DNA of 64,000 nucleotides from Streptomyces akebiae (GTDB lineage Bacteria > Actinomycetota > Actinomycetes > Streptomycetales > Streptomycetaceae): assembly GCF_019599145.1 (NCBI RefSeq), contig NZ_CP080647.1:1488001-1552000 (forward strand), written 5' to 3'. The position numbers were made by a program, and so were the translations under genes. Below are positions 53,133-61,798 of the stretch, piece by piece (the stretch's first letter is position 1; the number at the start of each line of letters is the position of its first letter). A model generated the notes under the pieces. That model was not told where the DNA came from. It did not search any database and was given only the letters and a program-made list of their open reading frames with translations.

Positions 53133-54608
53133 ATGATGATCAACGATCTGACGGCGGCCGAGCGGCGGGTGTGGGACGCCTTTCCGCTCGGCGCGGCGGT
53201 GGACTTCGGGGCAGCGGACCGCACGACCGTCGAGGACGGCGCCACCGCGGACGGCGCCGGATGGGGTCCGGAACGGACCGTCCGAGCCCGGGTGCTGCGG
53301 GCGTTGCTGCTGACCGCTCCCCAGGAGGAGGGCGAGGTCGCCGCCCTCAAGATCGAGGGCGCCCGGATCACCGGCCGGCTGGAGCTGAAGTACGCGACGG
53401 TGGAGAGTGTCGTCCGGCTGAGTGGCTGTCACTTCGACGAGGTTCCCGACTTTTCGGGCGCGCACTTCAACTACCTGAACCTGTCCAAGTCCGTGCTGCC
53501 CGGCCTGCGTTCGGCGCGAGCGCGGGTCGACGGCGGGCTGCGGCTGACGGAGTGCCGGTTCCGGGGGCCGGTGCAGCTCACCGGTGCGCAGATCTCCGGG
53601 ACGCTGTTCATGGAACGCGCCGAGTTCACCGCGTCGGACGGGGCGGCCGCGCTGCGGCTCAACCAGGCGGAGATCGGGGAGGAGTTGTGCGCTCCCGGGC
53701 TGCGCGCGGACGGTGAGGTCCGGCTCGGCGGCGCCCATGTCGCCGGCAAGGTCGACCTGCGACGCGCCCGGCTGCACCGGCCCGATGGCATCGCCCTCGG
53801 CGCGGAGACCCTCGCCACCGAGTCCGATGTCGTCCTGCGGCACGCGGACGTACGCGGGCGGGTCGAGCTGCGCGGGGCACGCGTGGGCGGCTGGCTGGAG
53901 CTGTCCTACGCACGGTTGTCGAACCCCGGCGGTACGGCGCTGCGGGTGAGCAGCAGTGTCATCAGCGAACTCTGGCTGCGCGAGGGCCCGCCGGTGGAAG
54001 GGGTCCTGAATCTGCGCCGCGCCCAGATAGAGGTGCTGTTCGTGGAGCCGGACAAGCTGCCGGACCAGGTCCTGGTGAACAGCCTCGCCTACACCTCCCT
54101 GATCCCGCACGTGCCCGCCGAGCGGCGACTGCCGATGCTGGAGCGGGACGGGGAGGGCTATCTGCCCTACTCCTACGAGCAGTTGACCGCCGCCTACCGC
54201 AGGATCGGTGACGACGACGCCGCCCGGCGTGTCCAGCTCGCCAAGCAGCGCCGGCATCGCGCCACGCTCCGCTGGCACGGGCGGCTCTGGGGGTACGCCC
54301 AGGACGCCACCGTCGGCTACGGCTTCCGTCCGCTGCGCGCGGCGATCTGGCTGCTGTCGCTGATGGCGGTGGGCTCGGTGGCGTACACGGTGCGAGCGCC
54401 CAGCCCGCTCAAGGCTGACGAGGCCCCGGTGTTCAACCCGGTCGTCTACACCCTCGATCTGCTCCTCCCGATCATCGACTTCGGTCAGGAACGGGCCTAC
54501 GCGCCCGAGGGCTGGTCGCAGTGGCTGTCGTACGTCCTCGTCATCACCGGCTGGATCCTGGCGACGACGGTCGTCACGGGCGTGACCCGCACCGTCAGCC
54601 GCCAGTAG
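53133..54608 (+). CDS. membrane protein with pentapeptide-like beta-solenoid domain
   Basis: About 491 residues. Residues 60-310 are a repetitive run of short strands with A(D/N)LxG-like spacing (GARITGRLELKYATVE, GAQISGTLFMERAEF, HADVRGRVELRGARVGGWLE), a pentapeptide/quadrilateral solenoid. A helical segment follows, then three C-terminal hydrophobic helices (near 408-425, 440-460 and 470-490). It is often labelled oxidoreductase in Streptomyces without evidence; function unknown. ATG 53133 is preferred because the -10 element at 53119 would overlap the upstream GTG 53118, implying a leaderless mRNA. It lies after the nitroreductase-like gene on the same strand. Confidence 0.7.
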   Translation: MMINDLTAAERRVWDAFPLGAAVDFGAADRTTVEDGATADGAGWGPERTVRARVLRALLLTAPQEEGEVAALKIEGARITGRLELKYATVESVVRLSGCHFDEVPDFSGAHFNYLNLSKSVLPGLRSARARVDGGLRLTECRFRGPVQLTGAQISGTLFMERAEFTASDGAAALRLNQAEIGEELCAPGLRADGEVRLGGAHVAGKVDLRRARLHRPDGIALGAETLATESDVVLRHADVRGRVELRGARVGGWLELSYARLSNPGGTALRVSSSVISELWLREGPPVEGVLNLRRAQIEVLFVEPDKLPDQVLVNSLAYTSLIPHVPAERRLPMLERDGEGYLPYSYEQLTAAYRRIGDDDAARRVQLAKQRRHRATLRWHGRLWGYAQDATVGYGFRPLRAAIWLLSLMAVGSVAYTVRAPSPLKADEAPVFNPVVYTLDLLLPIIDFGQERAYAPEGWSQWLSYVLVITGWILATTVVTGVTRTVSRQ

Positions 54609-54621
54609 CCCGCGACTCCCC

Positions 54622-56412
54622 TCATCCGACCGGTCGTCGGACGTGCTGGGCGGCGAGGCGCACGGGCGCGTTCTGCGCGCCGTAGCCCTGGTACCCGGCG
54701 TCGCGCTGGACGAGTTCGAAGAAGACCCGGCCGACGGTCTCGGTGTAGCAGTGGCGGAACCCACCCCCCGCGTCACGGTCGTAGAGGATGCCGAGCTCCC
54801 GGTACGTCTCCAGCTCTCCCTCGGCGAACTCGAACCGTGCGGCCAGGTCGTCGTGGTAGTTCGCGGGGACGGCCAGGAGCCGGCCCCCGGCCGCGCGGAA
54901 GGCACGGGCCGCGGCGACGACGTCGTCCGTGGCGAGGGCGATGTGCTGGGCGCGGGCGGTGTCGTCGGTCGGGGCCGGGCCGACGCTGAGGGCGATCCGG
55001 ACGCTGCCGTCGTCGTTGGTCACCGGACGGCTGCGGAACAGGCCGTAGGGGTCGGCGACGTCGACGCTGTCGCTGGCGTGGAGGCCGAGCACCGTTCGGT
55101 GGAAGAGGGCGGCCTCGTCGAACTGGTGCCAGGGCTGGGTGAGGGCGAGGTGGTCCACGCGGTGGACGTGGCCGGCGGCCTCCGGGTGTGCGACGGGCCG
55201 GAAGTCCCCGGTCCAGCTGGGGAGTTCGGGGCGGTCTGTCGCGCAGAAGAAGAGTTCGGTGCCGTCGGGCGCGGCGACCGCGTCGAGCGGCGCGTCCTCG
55301 TCGGCCCGGCGGCGCGGCAGCACCGGCGCGAGCAGGGCCTCGGCGCGGCGGGCGGCGCCGGCCGGGTCCGGTGATTCGAGTCCGATCGCGGCGAGTTGGG
55401 TGCCGTCGCGCCGGGCGGCGGGGCCGGTGTTGACGAGCACCCGTGCCTCGCCCTGCTGCCAGAGGTCCACCGGCTTGCTGCGATGGCGTGCGGTGCGGGC
55501 GAAGCCGAGCGCGCCGAGCAGGGCGGCCACGGGTTCGGCGTCGGGGGTGACGAGTTCGGCGAAGGCGACGCCGGTGGGCACCACCCGCCGCGGCAGCGCG
55601 GCGATACCGGCCGCCTCCTGGAGCATCAGCAGCGATCGGTGGGCGTCCACGGCGGTGGGGCCCGCCTCGGCCTGCCGGAAGACGTCGTTGAAGACCTCCA
55701 GCGACAGCGGCCCGTCGTATCCGGCCGCCCTCACGTGTCCGACCAGCCCGGTGACGTCGAGGCCGCCCTGCCCGGGGAAACAGCGGTAGTGCCGGCTCCA
55801 CTGCAGCACGTCCATCGCCATCAGCGGGGCGTCGGCGAGCTGGAGGAAGAAGATCTTCTCCCCCGGGATGTCCTCGATGCCCTTGGGATCGGAGCCCCGG
55901 GCCAGGATGTGGAAGCTGTCCAGGCACGTCCCGAGCGCCGGGTGGTCGGCTTCCCGCACGATGCGCCACGCGTGGTCGTACGTACTGACATGCCGCCCCC
56001 AGGCCAGCGCCTCGTAGGCGACCCGGATCCCGAACTCCTCGGCGAGGGTGGCCAGTTCACGCAGCTGGTAGGCGGCGAGCGCGTCGTCGTCCGCGGCGAG
56101 CGGATGGACGCTGGAGCAGACGAGCACCGTGTCGCAGCCGAGCCGCCGCATCAGCTCGAACTTGTGCCGGGCCCGCCGCAGGTTCCCTTCGAACACCTCC
56201 GCCGGCACGGCCTCGATGTCCCGCATCGGCTGGTAGAGATCGATGCTCAGCCCCAGATCCGCGCAGCGCGCCCGCACCTCCTCCGGCGCGAGCGGACTGG
56301 CCAGCAGATCGTTCTCGAAGATCTCCACCCCGTCGAACCCGGCGCGCGCGGCGGCGGCGAGCTTCTCGGTGAGGGACCCACTGAGGGAGACGGTGGCGAT
56401 GGACGTACGCAT
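54622..56412 (-). CDS. quiC: 3-dehydroshikimate dehydratase-type fusion (xylose-isomerase-like barrel + VOC/HPPD-like domain)
   Basis: 596 residues from ATG 56412 (AAGGAG upstream). The N-terminal TIM barrel (1-265) of the AP-endonuclease-2 family includes GFDGVEIFENDLL, CDTVLVCSSVHP, VAYEALAWGRHVS, GTCLDSFHILARG and LSLEVFNDVFRQ, supplying the metal-binding Glu/Asp/His residues. From about 285 on are two glyoxalase/VOC modules like hydroxyphenylpyruvate dioxygenase (VDHLALTQPWHQFDE, AQHIALATDDVVAAA, GRVFFELVQRDAGYQGYG). This architecture is that of bacterial QuiC enzymes converting 3-dehydroshikimate to protocatechuate. Downstream of the shikimate dehydrogenase gene in one operon. Confidence 0.87.
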   Translation of the reverse strand: MRTSIATVSLSGSLTEKLAAAARAGFDGVEIFENDLLASPLAPEEVRARCADLGLSIDLYQPMRDIEAVPAEVFEGNLRRARHKFELMRRLGCDTVLVCSSVHPLAADDDALAAYQLRELATLAEEFGIRVAYEALAWGRHVSTYDHAWRIVREADHPALGTCLDSFHILARGSDPKGIEDIPGEKIFFLQLADAPLMAMDVLQWSRHYRCFPGQGGLDVTGLVGHVRAAGYDGPLSLEVFNDVFRQAEAGPTAVDAHRSLLMLQEAAGIAALPRRVVPTGVAFAELVTPDAEPVAALLGALGFARTARHRSKPVDLWQQGEARVLVNTGPAARRDGTQLAAIGLESPDPAGAARRAEALLAPVLPRRRADEDAPLDAVAAPDGTELFFCATDRPELPSWTGDFRPVAHPEAAGHVHRVDHLALTQPWHQFDEAALFHRTVLGLHASDSVDVADPYGLFRSRPVTNDDGSVRIALSVGPAPTDDTARAQHIALATDDVVAAARAFRAAGGRLLAVPANYHDDLAARFEFAEGELETYRELGILYDRDAGGGFRHCYTETVGRVFFELVQRDAGYQGYGAQNAPVRLAAQHVRRPVG

Positions 56413-56453
56413 CGGGAAACTCCTTAGAAGCGAGGGCCGCGCCCCGCCTCGTA

Positions 56454-56487
56454 AGGGGCGCGGGGAACTGCGCGACCAGCCACGACG
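56454..56487 (+). repeat. dispersed intergenic repeat inside the quinate/shikimate operon
   Basis: GGGGCGCGGGGAACTGCGCG followed by ACCAGCCACGACG, the most complete copy of the family. GGGCCGCGCCCC... to its left can pair with GGGGCGCGG. It sits between two co-directional minus-strand genes, so it may act as a partial terminator or processing site. Confidence 0.75.
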
Positions 56488-56525
56488 AACCCGCGGCCGA
56501 CACGCCTGACCGACCATCGCGGCGC

Positions 56526-57401
56526 TCAGTTACGTGCTCTCGCGACCCCGGCCAACTCGGCGATGTCGGCCAGCATCCGAACCGCGTCCGGCTCACGCCC
56601 GGTGAACAGGCGAAACGCGTCGGCCGCCTGGAACACGGCCATCCCTCCGCCGTCCAGCGTGGCGCAGCCGAGCCCCCGGGCGACCCGCAGCAGCTCGGTC
56701 TCCAACGGCCGGTACACCACCTCGGCCACCCAGAGCCCCGGATGCAGGAACTCCGCGGCGAACGGCAGTCCCGGGTGCGCGGCCATCCCCGTCGGGGTCG
56801 CGTGGACGACCCCGTCGGCCGCCCGCAGCAGCGTCGGCAGCGCGTCCGGCGGCGCCGCGGCGGCCCGCCCCGGACCGAAGTGCCGGTTGAGGGAGGCGGC
56901 GAGGTCCGCGGCCCGGTCGGGCATCGCGTCGACGACGGTGACGTGCTCGGCGCCGAGGGTGAGCGTGGCGTGGGCGACGGCCGCGCCCGCGCCACCGGCG
57001 CCCAGCTGCACCACCTTCTCCAGCGGCGCGTCGGGCAGCCCGCGCGCGAAGGACGCGGCGAAGCCGGTGACGTCCGTGTTGTGGCCGACGGCGCGACCGT
57101 CCTCGAAGACGACCGTGTTGACCGCGCCGAGCGCGGCGGCCTGCGGGGCGAGCCCGTCGAGGTGGTCGATGACCAGCTGCTTGCACGGGTGCGTGATGTT
57201 CAGCCCGTCGAAGCCCAGGTCACGCGCGGCACGCACCAGGTCGCCCACCGCCTCCGGCCCGACACCGAGGCCGTCGATGTCGATCAGCCGGTACAGATAG
57301 CGCAGACCCTGCCGGTCGGCCTCCCGCTCGTGCAGGGCGGGGCTGAGGGACGGGCCGATGCCGGAGCCGATGAGGCCGACGAGATACGAGTCCTTGGCCA
57401 C
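56526..57401 (-). CDS. shikimate/quinate dehydrogenase (AroE/QuiB-like)
   Basis: 291 residues from GTG 57401 (GGGAGGG upstream). GSGIGPSLSPALHEREA is the substrate Ser-x-Ser region (SLSPALH), GLNITHPCKQ holds catalytic Lys74, NTDVTGF the Asp110, and QLGAGGAGAAVAHA the nucleotide loop. VVDAMPDRA ends the second strand with Asp, which favours NAD over NADP and so a catabolic quinate/shikimate role. First gene of the operon with the dehydratase gene, divergent from tetR. Confidence 0.88.
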   Translation of the reverse strand: MAKDSYLVGLIGSGIGPSLSPALHEREADRQGLRYLYRLIDIDGLGVGPEAVGDLVRAARDLGFDGLNITHPCKQLVIDHLDGLAPQAAALGAVNTVVFEDGRAVGHNTDVTGFAASFARGLPDAPLEKVVQLGAGGAGAAVAHATLTLGAEHVTVVDAMPDRAADLAASLNRHFGPGRAAAAPPDALPTLLRAADGVVHATPTGMAAHPGLPFAAEFLHPGLWVAEVVYRPLETELLRVARGLGCATLDGGGMAVFQAADAFRLFTGREPDAVRMLADIAELAGVARARN

Positions 57402-57420
57402 AGCGGCCCTCCCGCGAGAT

Positions 57421-57444
57421 CTAATGTACGAACTAGTACGTTAG
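57421..57444. promoter_or_regulatory. TetR-type operator between aroE-like and tetR genes
   Basis: A 24-bp near-palindrome beginning CTAATGTAC and ending GTACGTTAG; the inner ACGAACTAGTACGT (57428-57441) is symmetric but for one pair. It lies in the 130-bp divergent gap. A related site is at 58336-58349. Confidence 0.7.
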
Positions 57445-57531
57445 TAATAGCAGCCGACCCCTCCCAAGGGAAGACCGTCGCCGCAGCTCCTAGAATCACG
57501 GGCACCGGCCGCACTCGCCCGAAGGAACCCG

Positions 57532-58197
57532 ATGACCAGCGTCGAAGAACCGGCACGACCGAACGGGCGCATCCGTGACGCCGCCCGCACCAAGGCCGAG
57601 ATCCTCGACGTCGCGACCAAGGAGTTCGCCCGCTCCGGGTTCGCCGGGGCCCGGGTCGACGAGATCGCGGCCCGGACCCGCACCACGAAGCGGATGATCT
57701 ACTACTACTTCGGCGGCAAGGAGCAGCTGTTCACCGCCGTGCTGGAGCGGGCGTACTCCGTGATCCGGCAGACCGAGCAGGAGCTGGACGTCGAACATCT
57801 GGACCCGGTGGCGGCCATTCGCCGGCTCGCCGAGGTGACGTTCGACCACCATGAGGCGCACCCCGACTTCATCCGCCTGGTCAGCATCGAGAACATCCAC
57901 GAGGCCGAGCACATCGCCTCCTCGGAGATGCTCGCCAAGATCGGCTCGCCCGCACTGGACGTGATCCGCCGGATCCTGGAGTCGGGCCGCGAGTCGGGCC
58001 TGTTCACCGCCGACGTCGACGCCGTCGACCTGCACGCGATGATCAGCGCGTTCTGCTTCTTCCGGGTGTCCAACCGGCACACCTTCGGCGCCCTGTTCGG
58101 CCGCGACCTGATCGACGCCGGACGCCGCGACCACTACCGCCAGATGCTCGGCGACATGGTGATCGCCTATCTGACGGCGGACCGCGCGGCGGACTGA
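57532..58197 (+). CDS. TetR-family transcriptional regulator
   Basis: 221 residues; ATG 57532 with GAAGGAA upstream. Helix-turn-helix TKEFARSGFAGARVDEIAAR then TKRMIYYYFGGKEQL, the TetR DNA-binding signature. C-terminal all-helical ligand domain with FFRVSNRHTFGALFG. Divergent from the dehydrogenase/dehydratase operon and upstream of the transporter gene; likely represses both through the two related sites, with an intermediate such as protocatechuate, quinate or shikimate as ligand (inference). A 21-bp tandem duplication spans its stop codon (58190-58231). Confidence 0.88.
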   Translation: MTSVEEPARPNGRIRDAARTKAEILDVATKEFARSGFAGARVDEIAARTRTTKRMIYYYFGGKEQLFTAVLERAYSVIRQTEQELDVEHLDPVAAIRRLAEVTFDHHEAHPDFIRLVSIENIHEAEHIASSEMLAKIGSPALDVIRRILESGRESGLFTADVDAVDLHAMISAFCFFRVSNRHTFGALFGRDLIDAGRRDHYRQMLGDMVIAYLTADRAAD

Positions 58198-58287
58198 GCG
58201 GCACCAGCGGCGGACCGAGCGGCACCAGCGGGGCGCGGCACACGGTCTCGGTCGGGTATCGGCCACAGGATCCTCCGGCATGACCTC

Positions 58288-58356
58288 TTGACACCCGGGA
58301 AACGTCGGCGCAACATCCGTAGCCAACCGCTACTAACTATCCAGTGCGTTAATTAG
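58288..58356 (+). promoter_or_regulatory. promoter and TetR-like operator of the MHS transporter
   Basis: TTGACA (58288-58293), 17 bp, then CAACAT (58311-58316). Just downstream ACTATCCAGTGCGT (58336-58349) matches 10 of 14 bases of the operator at 57428, and the segment 58333-58356 begins CTAA and ends TTAG as that one does. The rest of the 295-bp gap 58198-58492 shows only the 21-bp duplication at its left end. Confidence 0.55.
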
Positions 58357-58492
58357 CCCGGGTAGCACCCGGCACGGCCGCCCCGTCACCCCAGGGGCCC
58401 GGCCCCTCCCCCCATGTGATCCACCCTGCCCAGCCTTGCCTTCCTCCGCTTCACTCCCCTCTCATGGGGGAGATCCTTCGAAGGAGCACGCC

Positions 58493-59833
58493 GTGTCCGT
58501 CCCCGCCGCACCTCCCGGCCAGCCCAAGAAGGCCGCCACGGCCGCCTGGATCGGCAGCGCCCTGGAGTACTACGACTTCTTCATCTACGGCAGTGCCGCC
58601 GCCCTGATCTTCCCGACGGTCTTCTTCGACGAGTCCGACCCGGCCACGGCGACTCTGCTCTCGCTGGCCACGTTCGGTGTCGCGTACGCGGCGCGGCCGA
58701 TCGGCGCGCTGTTCCTCGGTCACTACGGCGACCGGCTGGGCCGCAAGAAGATCATGGTCTTCACGCTGATCCTGATGGGTGTGTCGACGTTCCTGATCGG
58801 CTGTCTGCCCACCCGCGACCAGGTCGGCACGCTCGCCCCGGTCCTCCTGGTGATCTGCCGTGTCCTGCAGGGCATATCGGCGGCCGGTGAGCAGGCCAGC
58901 GCGAACTCGATGACGCTGGAACACGCGCCGTCGGACCGGCGCGGCTTCTTCACCAGCTTCACCCTGAGCGGCACGCAGGGCGGTCAGTTGCTCGCCACCC
59001 TGGTCTTCATCCCCATCGCCGCGCTCCCCGAGGACCAGCTGCTCTCCTGGGGCTGGCGCGTCCCGTTCTGGATGAGCATCGCGGTCGCCGTCGTCGGCTA
59101 CGTCATCCGCCGCACCCTGGACGAGACCCCGGCCTTCACCCAGCAGACCGAGTCCGAGGGCGTCGCCAAGCTGCCGCTGGCCATCCTGATGCGCGAGCAC
59201 TGGGCGGACGTGCTCCGGGTGATCGCGGGCGCGCTGGTCGCCTCGGTCTCCACGATCTTCACCGTGTGGGCGCTGGCGTACGGCACGAGCGAGTCGGTCG
59301 GCCTGTCCCGTTCCTCGATGCTGTGGGTGGGCGCGCTCGCCAACCTGGTCGCGCTCGGCGCGATCCCGCTGTGGGCCACGCTCTCCGACCGCATCGGCCG
59401 CCGCCCGGTGTTCCTGATCGGCGCGGCCGGCAGCGCGGTGATGATGTTCGTCTACCTGTGGGCGATCTCGACCGGCGCCTACCCGCTCGTCCTGGTCCTC
59501 GGCGTCGTCACCTTCGGTGTCGTCTACAGCGCCGCGAACGGCATCTGGCCCTCCTTCTACGGTGAGATGTTCTCCACCCGGGTCCGGCTGTCCGGCATGG
59601 CCATCGGCACCCAGATCGGCTTCGCCATCGCCGGTTTCGCCGTCACCTTCGCCGCGCAGATCGCCGGTCCCGACGGCGACGACTGGTTCGCCGTGGCCCT
59701 CTTCACCACCGCCCTCTGTGTCCCGCCGGTCCTCGCCGCCCTCACCGCCCGCGAGACCCACAAGATCCCGACCGACCTCCTCGGCACGCGCACCCCGCGC
59801 GAGAAGAACGACCGGGAGCGCGTCGCGGCCTGA
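58493..59833 (+). CDS. MFS transporter, metabolite:H+ symporter type (shikimate/quinate-like)
   Basis: 446 residues from GTG 58493 (AAGGAG upstream). Twelve helices; WIGSALEYYDFFIYGSAAAL is the N-terminal hallmark of the MHS subfamily (KgtP, ProP, ShiA), GDRLGRKK and SDRIGRRP are the two MFS loop motifs. The subfamily carries organic acids with protons. Its location and operator point to shikimate or quinate uptake for the adjacent pathway, though other acids cannot be excluded by sequence. Confidence 0.87.
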   Translation: MSVPAAPPGQPKKAATAAWIGSALEYYDFFIYGSAAALIFPTVFFDESDPATATLLSLATFGVAYAARPIGALFLGHYGDRLGRKKIMVFTLILMGVSTFLIGCLPTRDQVGTLAPVLLVICRVLQGISAAGEQASANSMTLEHAPSDRRGFFTSFTLSGTQGGQLLATLVFIPIAALPEDQLLSWGWRVPFWMSIAVAVVGYVIRRTLDETPAFTQQTESEGVAKLPLAILMREHWADVLRVIAGALVASVSTIFTVWALAYGTSESVGLSRSSMLWVGALANLVALGAIPLWATLSDRIGRRPVFLIGAAGSAVMMFVYLWAISTGAYPLVLVLGVVTFGVVYSAANGIWPSFYGEMFSTRVRLSGMAIGTQIGFAIAGFAVTFAAQIAGPDGDDWFAVALFTTALCVPPVLAALTARETHKIPTDLLGTRTPREKNDRERVAA

Positions 59834-59855
59834 GCCACGGCCCGGTCCCGCCCCC

Positions 59856-59890
59856 GAGTCCCCGGACACCCGCGAGGTGCCCGGGGACTC
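59856..59890 (+). terminator. hairpin terminator after the transporter gene
   Basis: GAGTCCCCGGACACC (59856-59870) pairs with GGTGCCCGGGGACTC (59876-59890) with one mismatch and a 5-base loop, 23 bp after the stop codon. Confidence 0.8.
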
Positions 59891-59993
59891 CCATGTGGTG
59901 CCGGTGCCGCGCGCCCCCGAGGGAAGGCGCGCGCAGCTCGGCGGGATGATGGTCGCACCGCCACGACCACGCGGCACCACGGCAGGGGGCGAT

Positions 59994-60563
59994 GTGAAGC
60001 GCGGCGAGGACCCTTACAGAACCAACCCGCCCCCGTGGCAGCAGTGGCCTTCGGCCGAGACGAGCCGACGGCGCCGGCGGATCGCTCTGCTCGTCCCGCT
60101 CGTCGGCGTGGCGGGGTGCGGCCTGCTGTTCCTGCTCGGGGTCGGCGCGTTCGCCGTGCTGTTGATCGTCAGCCGGCTGTCGGTCCCCATCCCCGACGGC
60201 GAACCCCTGGCCATGAGCACGGCCGAGATCAGGGGGACATGGGTCGACGAGCGGGGCGGGCGGCTGACGCTCCGAGAGAACGGGACGTTCGCCTCGGACG
60301 GGATCTGCGGCGACTTCAGCGACGGGGACCTCAACGCCGCCGTGGCTCCGGATCCCGGCGCGGGCACGTGGGAGCTCCACACCACCCACGGCCCCTCATC
60401 GGGCACACCCTCGTCGGAGGTACAACTGGCCTTCACACCCGGCACGGTGTGGACGGAGTATGAGGCCCGGGGCACGAAGCGGGACCCCGTCCTGTGGATG
60501 TACATCGGCGACCCGGACAACGGGGAGCTGTGTGTGCTCGAACGCGCGGAGACCTCCGGCTGA
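59994..60563 (+). CDS. single-pass membrane protein of unknown function
   Basis: 189 residues from GTG 59994 (AGGGGGC upstream). A Pro/Trp-containing cytoplasmic start (YRTNPPPWQQWPS), a basic RRRRR stop-transfer signal, one hydrophobic helix (about 33-60) and an outside domain of roughly 125 residues with a beta pattern (IRGTWVDERGGRLTLRENGT, WELHTTHG, VLWMYIGDPDNGELCVLERA). The shape recalls small lipocalin-like surface domains often encoded near Streptomyces regulators, but no family is recognised. It stands alone between two terminated units. Confidence 0.7.
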   Translation: MKRGEDPYRTNPPPWQQWPSAETSRRRRRIALLVPLVGVAGCGLLFLLGVGAFAVLLIVSRLSVPIPDGEPLAMSTAEIRGTWVDERGGRLTLRENGTFASDGICGDFSDGDLNAAVAPDPGAGTWELHTTHGPSSGTPSSEVQLAFTPGTVWTEYEARGTKRDPVLWMYIGDPDNGELCVLERAETSG

Positions 60564-60633
60564 GGCACCCGGCGGTGGCGATCGACCTGCCGCTCGCCCC
60601 ATGCCGCTCGACCAGTGCCGACGAGCGGGCCGC

Positions 60634-61758
60634 TCAGCCGCTGTGCAGGACCCGCAGGCGTAGCGGTACCGCCGGATCCTGGTCGACGACCAGGACCGGC
60701 GCCTCGGCCCACTGCCACACGCCGACGCCCGGCACCCGGGAGAAGCGGATCCGGCCGCGCGTCCCCTCGACCGTGACGCGCGGCCAGGACGCGGCGATGC
60801 CCGCCCGGTCCGTGCCGTGCGTACGCATGGCCTCGGCGAGCACCACGACCGTGTCGTAGCCCTCGAAGGCGACGAAGGAGGGCGCTTCGCCCAGACGTTC
60901 GCCGAGGATCCTCCCGACACGTGAGCCGAGGGGACCGAGCCGGTCGGGCAGGTAGCTCAGGAACGGCACTCCGGCACCCTCGTCCCCCAGCGACGTCACC
61001 CAGTCGGCGAACTCCGGCTGCCCGGCCGGAGCACCGATCAGCACCTCGGCGAGGCGACGGTCACGGCGGACGGCCCGGACGATCGGCACGGCCGGCTGCG
61101 GATGGCCGACCAGCAGGAGGAGGGCCGTCGCGCGCCGGTCGACGAGCGCGTCGCACACGTCCTCGGGGGTGAGCGCGCCGCTGTCGAGTTCGTCGACGGT
61201 GCCGCCGTACGCGGTGAGGTGGTCCCGCAGGACGCGGGTCCCGGCCGCCCAGTAGACGCTCGGCTGGGTGACGACGGCGATACGGCGGTGCCCCGTGCCG
61301 AGGAGGTGGTCCGCGTAGATCCGCCAGCCCCGGGACTGCGGCGGGGAGAGGCGTGCGACCAGGTCCGTCGGGTGTTCGGTGAGCGCGTCGAGGACCGCCG
61401 ACGAGCAGAGGTACGGCAGGCCGAGGGCGTGCGCCCGTTCTGCGGCGGCGCGGGCGACGACGCTGTGGTACTCCCCGACCAGGGCGGCCACGCCCAGCTG
61501 TGCCAGTTCGTCCACGGCCGCCGAGGCCCGCCGCGGGTCGGCGGCGGTGTCCCTGACCACCAGTTCGAGGGGTCGCCCGGCGACACCGCCGGCGTCGTTG
61601 ACCTCGCCCACACCCACGTCGAGACCGGCGAGCAGGTGCCGGCCGGCCTCGACCCAGCCGGGCCGGGTCAGGGGGGCGAGGGCGCCGATCCGGATCGGTC
61701 CACCGGTGTCGTCCGCGTACCGGTCCGGGCCGGGCTCGCCTGTGATCATGCCGGACAT
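60634..61758 (-). CDS. periplasmic-binding-fold protein without signal peptide (LivJ/AmiC-like)
   Basis: 374 residues. IRIGALAPLTRPGWVEAGRHL and NDAGGVAGRPLELVVRDT are the start of a type-1 periplasmic-binding fold as in branched-chain amino-acid receptors, followed by GEYHSVVARAAAERAHALGL and FVAFEGYDTVVVLAEAM. The N terminus (MSGMITGEPGPDRYADD) has no signal or lipobox, so it probably stays in the cytoplasm, as does the amide sensor AmiC. Divergent from a TetR regulator and MFS exporter, suggesting a ligand sensor or antagonist in that unit rather than a transporter component; no permease genes are near. Confidence 0.75.
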   Translation of the reverse strand: MSGMITGEPGPDRYADDTGGPIRIGALAPLTRPGWVEAGRHLLAGLDVGVGEVNDAGGVAGRPLELVVRDTAADPRRASAAVDELAQLGVAALVGEYHSVVARAAAERAHALGLPYLCSSAVLDALTEHPTDLVARLSPPQSRGWRIYADHLLGTGHRRIAVVTQPSVYWAAGTRVLRDHLTAYGGTVDELDSGALTPEDVCDALVDRRATALLLLVGHPQPAVPIVRAVRRDRRLAEVLIGAPAGQPEFADWVTSLGDEGAGVPFLSYLPDRLGPLGSRVGRILGERLGEAPSFVAFEGYDTVVVLAEAMRTHGTDRAGIAASWPRVTVEGTRGRIRFSRVPGVGVWQWAEAPVLVVDQDPAVPLRLRVLHSG

Positions 61759-61798
61759 TGCAGCCGCCGTCGCCCCCGACAGGCAACCGAATATCGCG

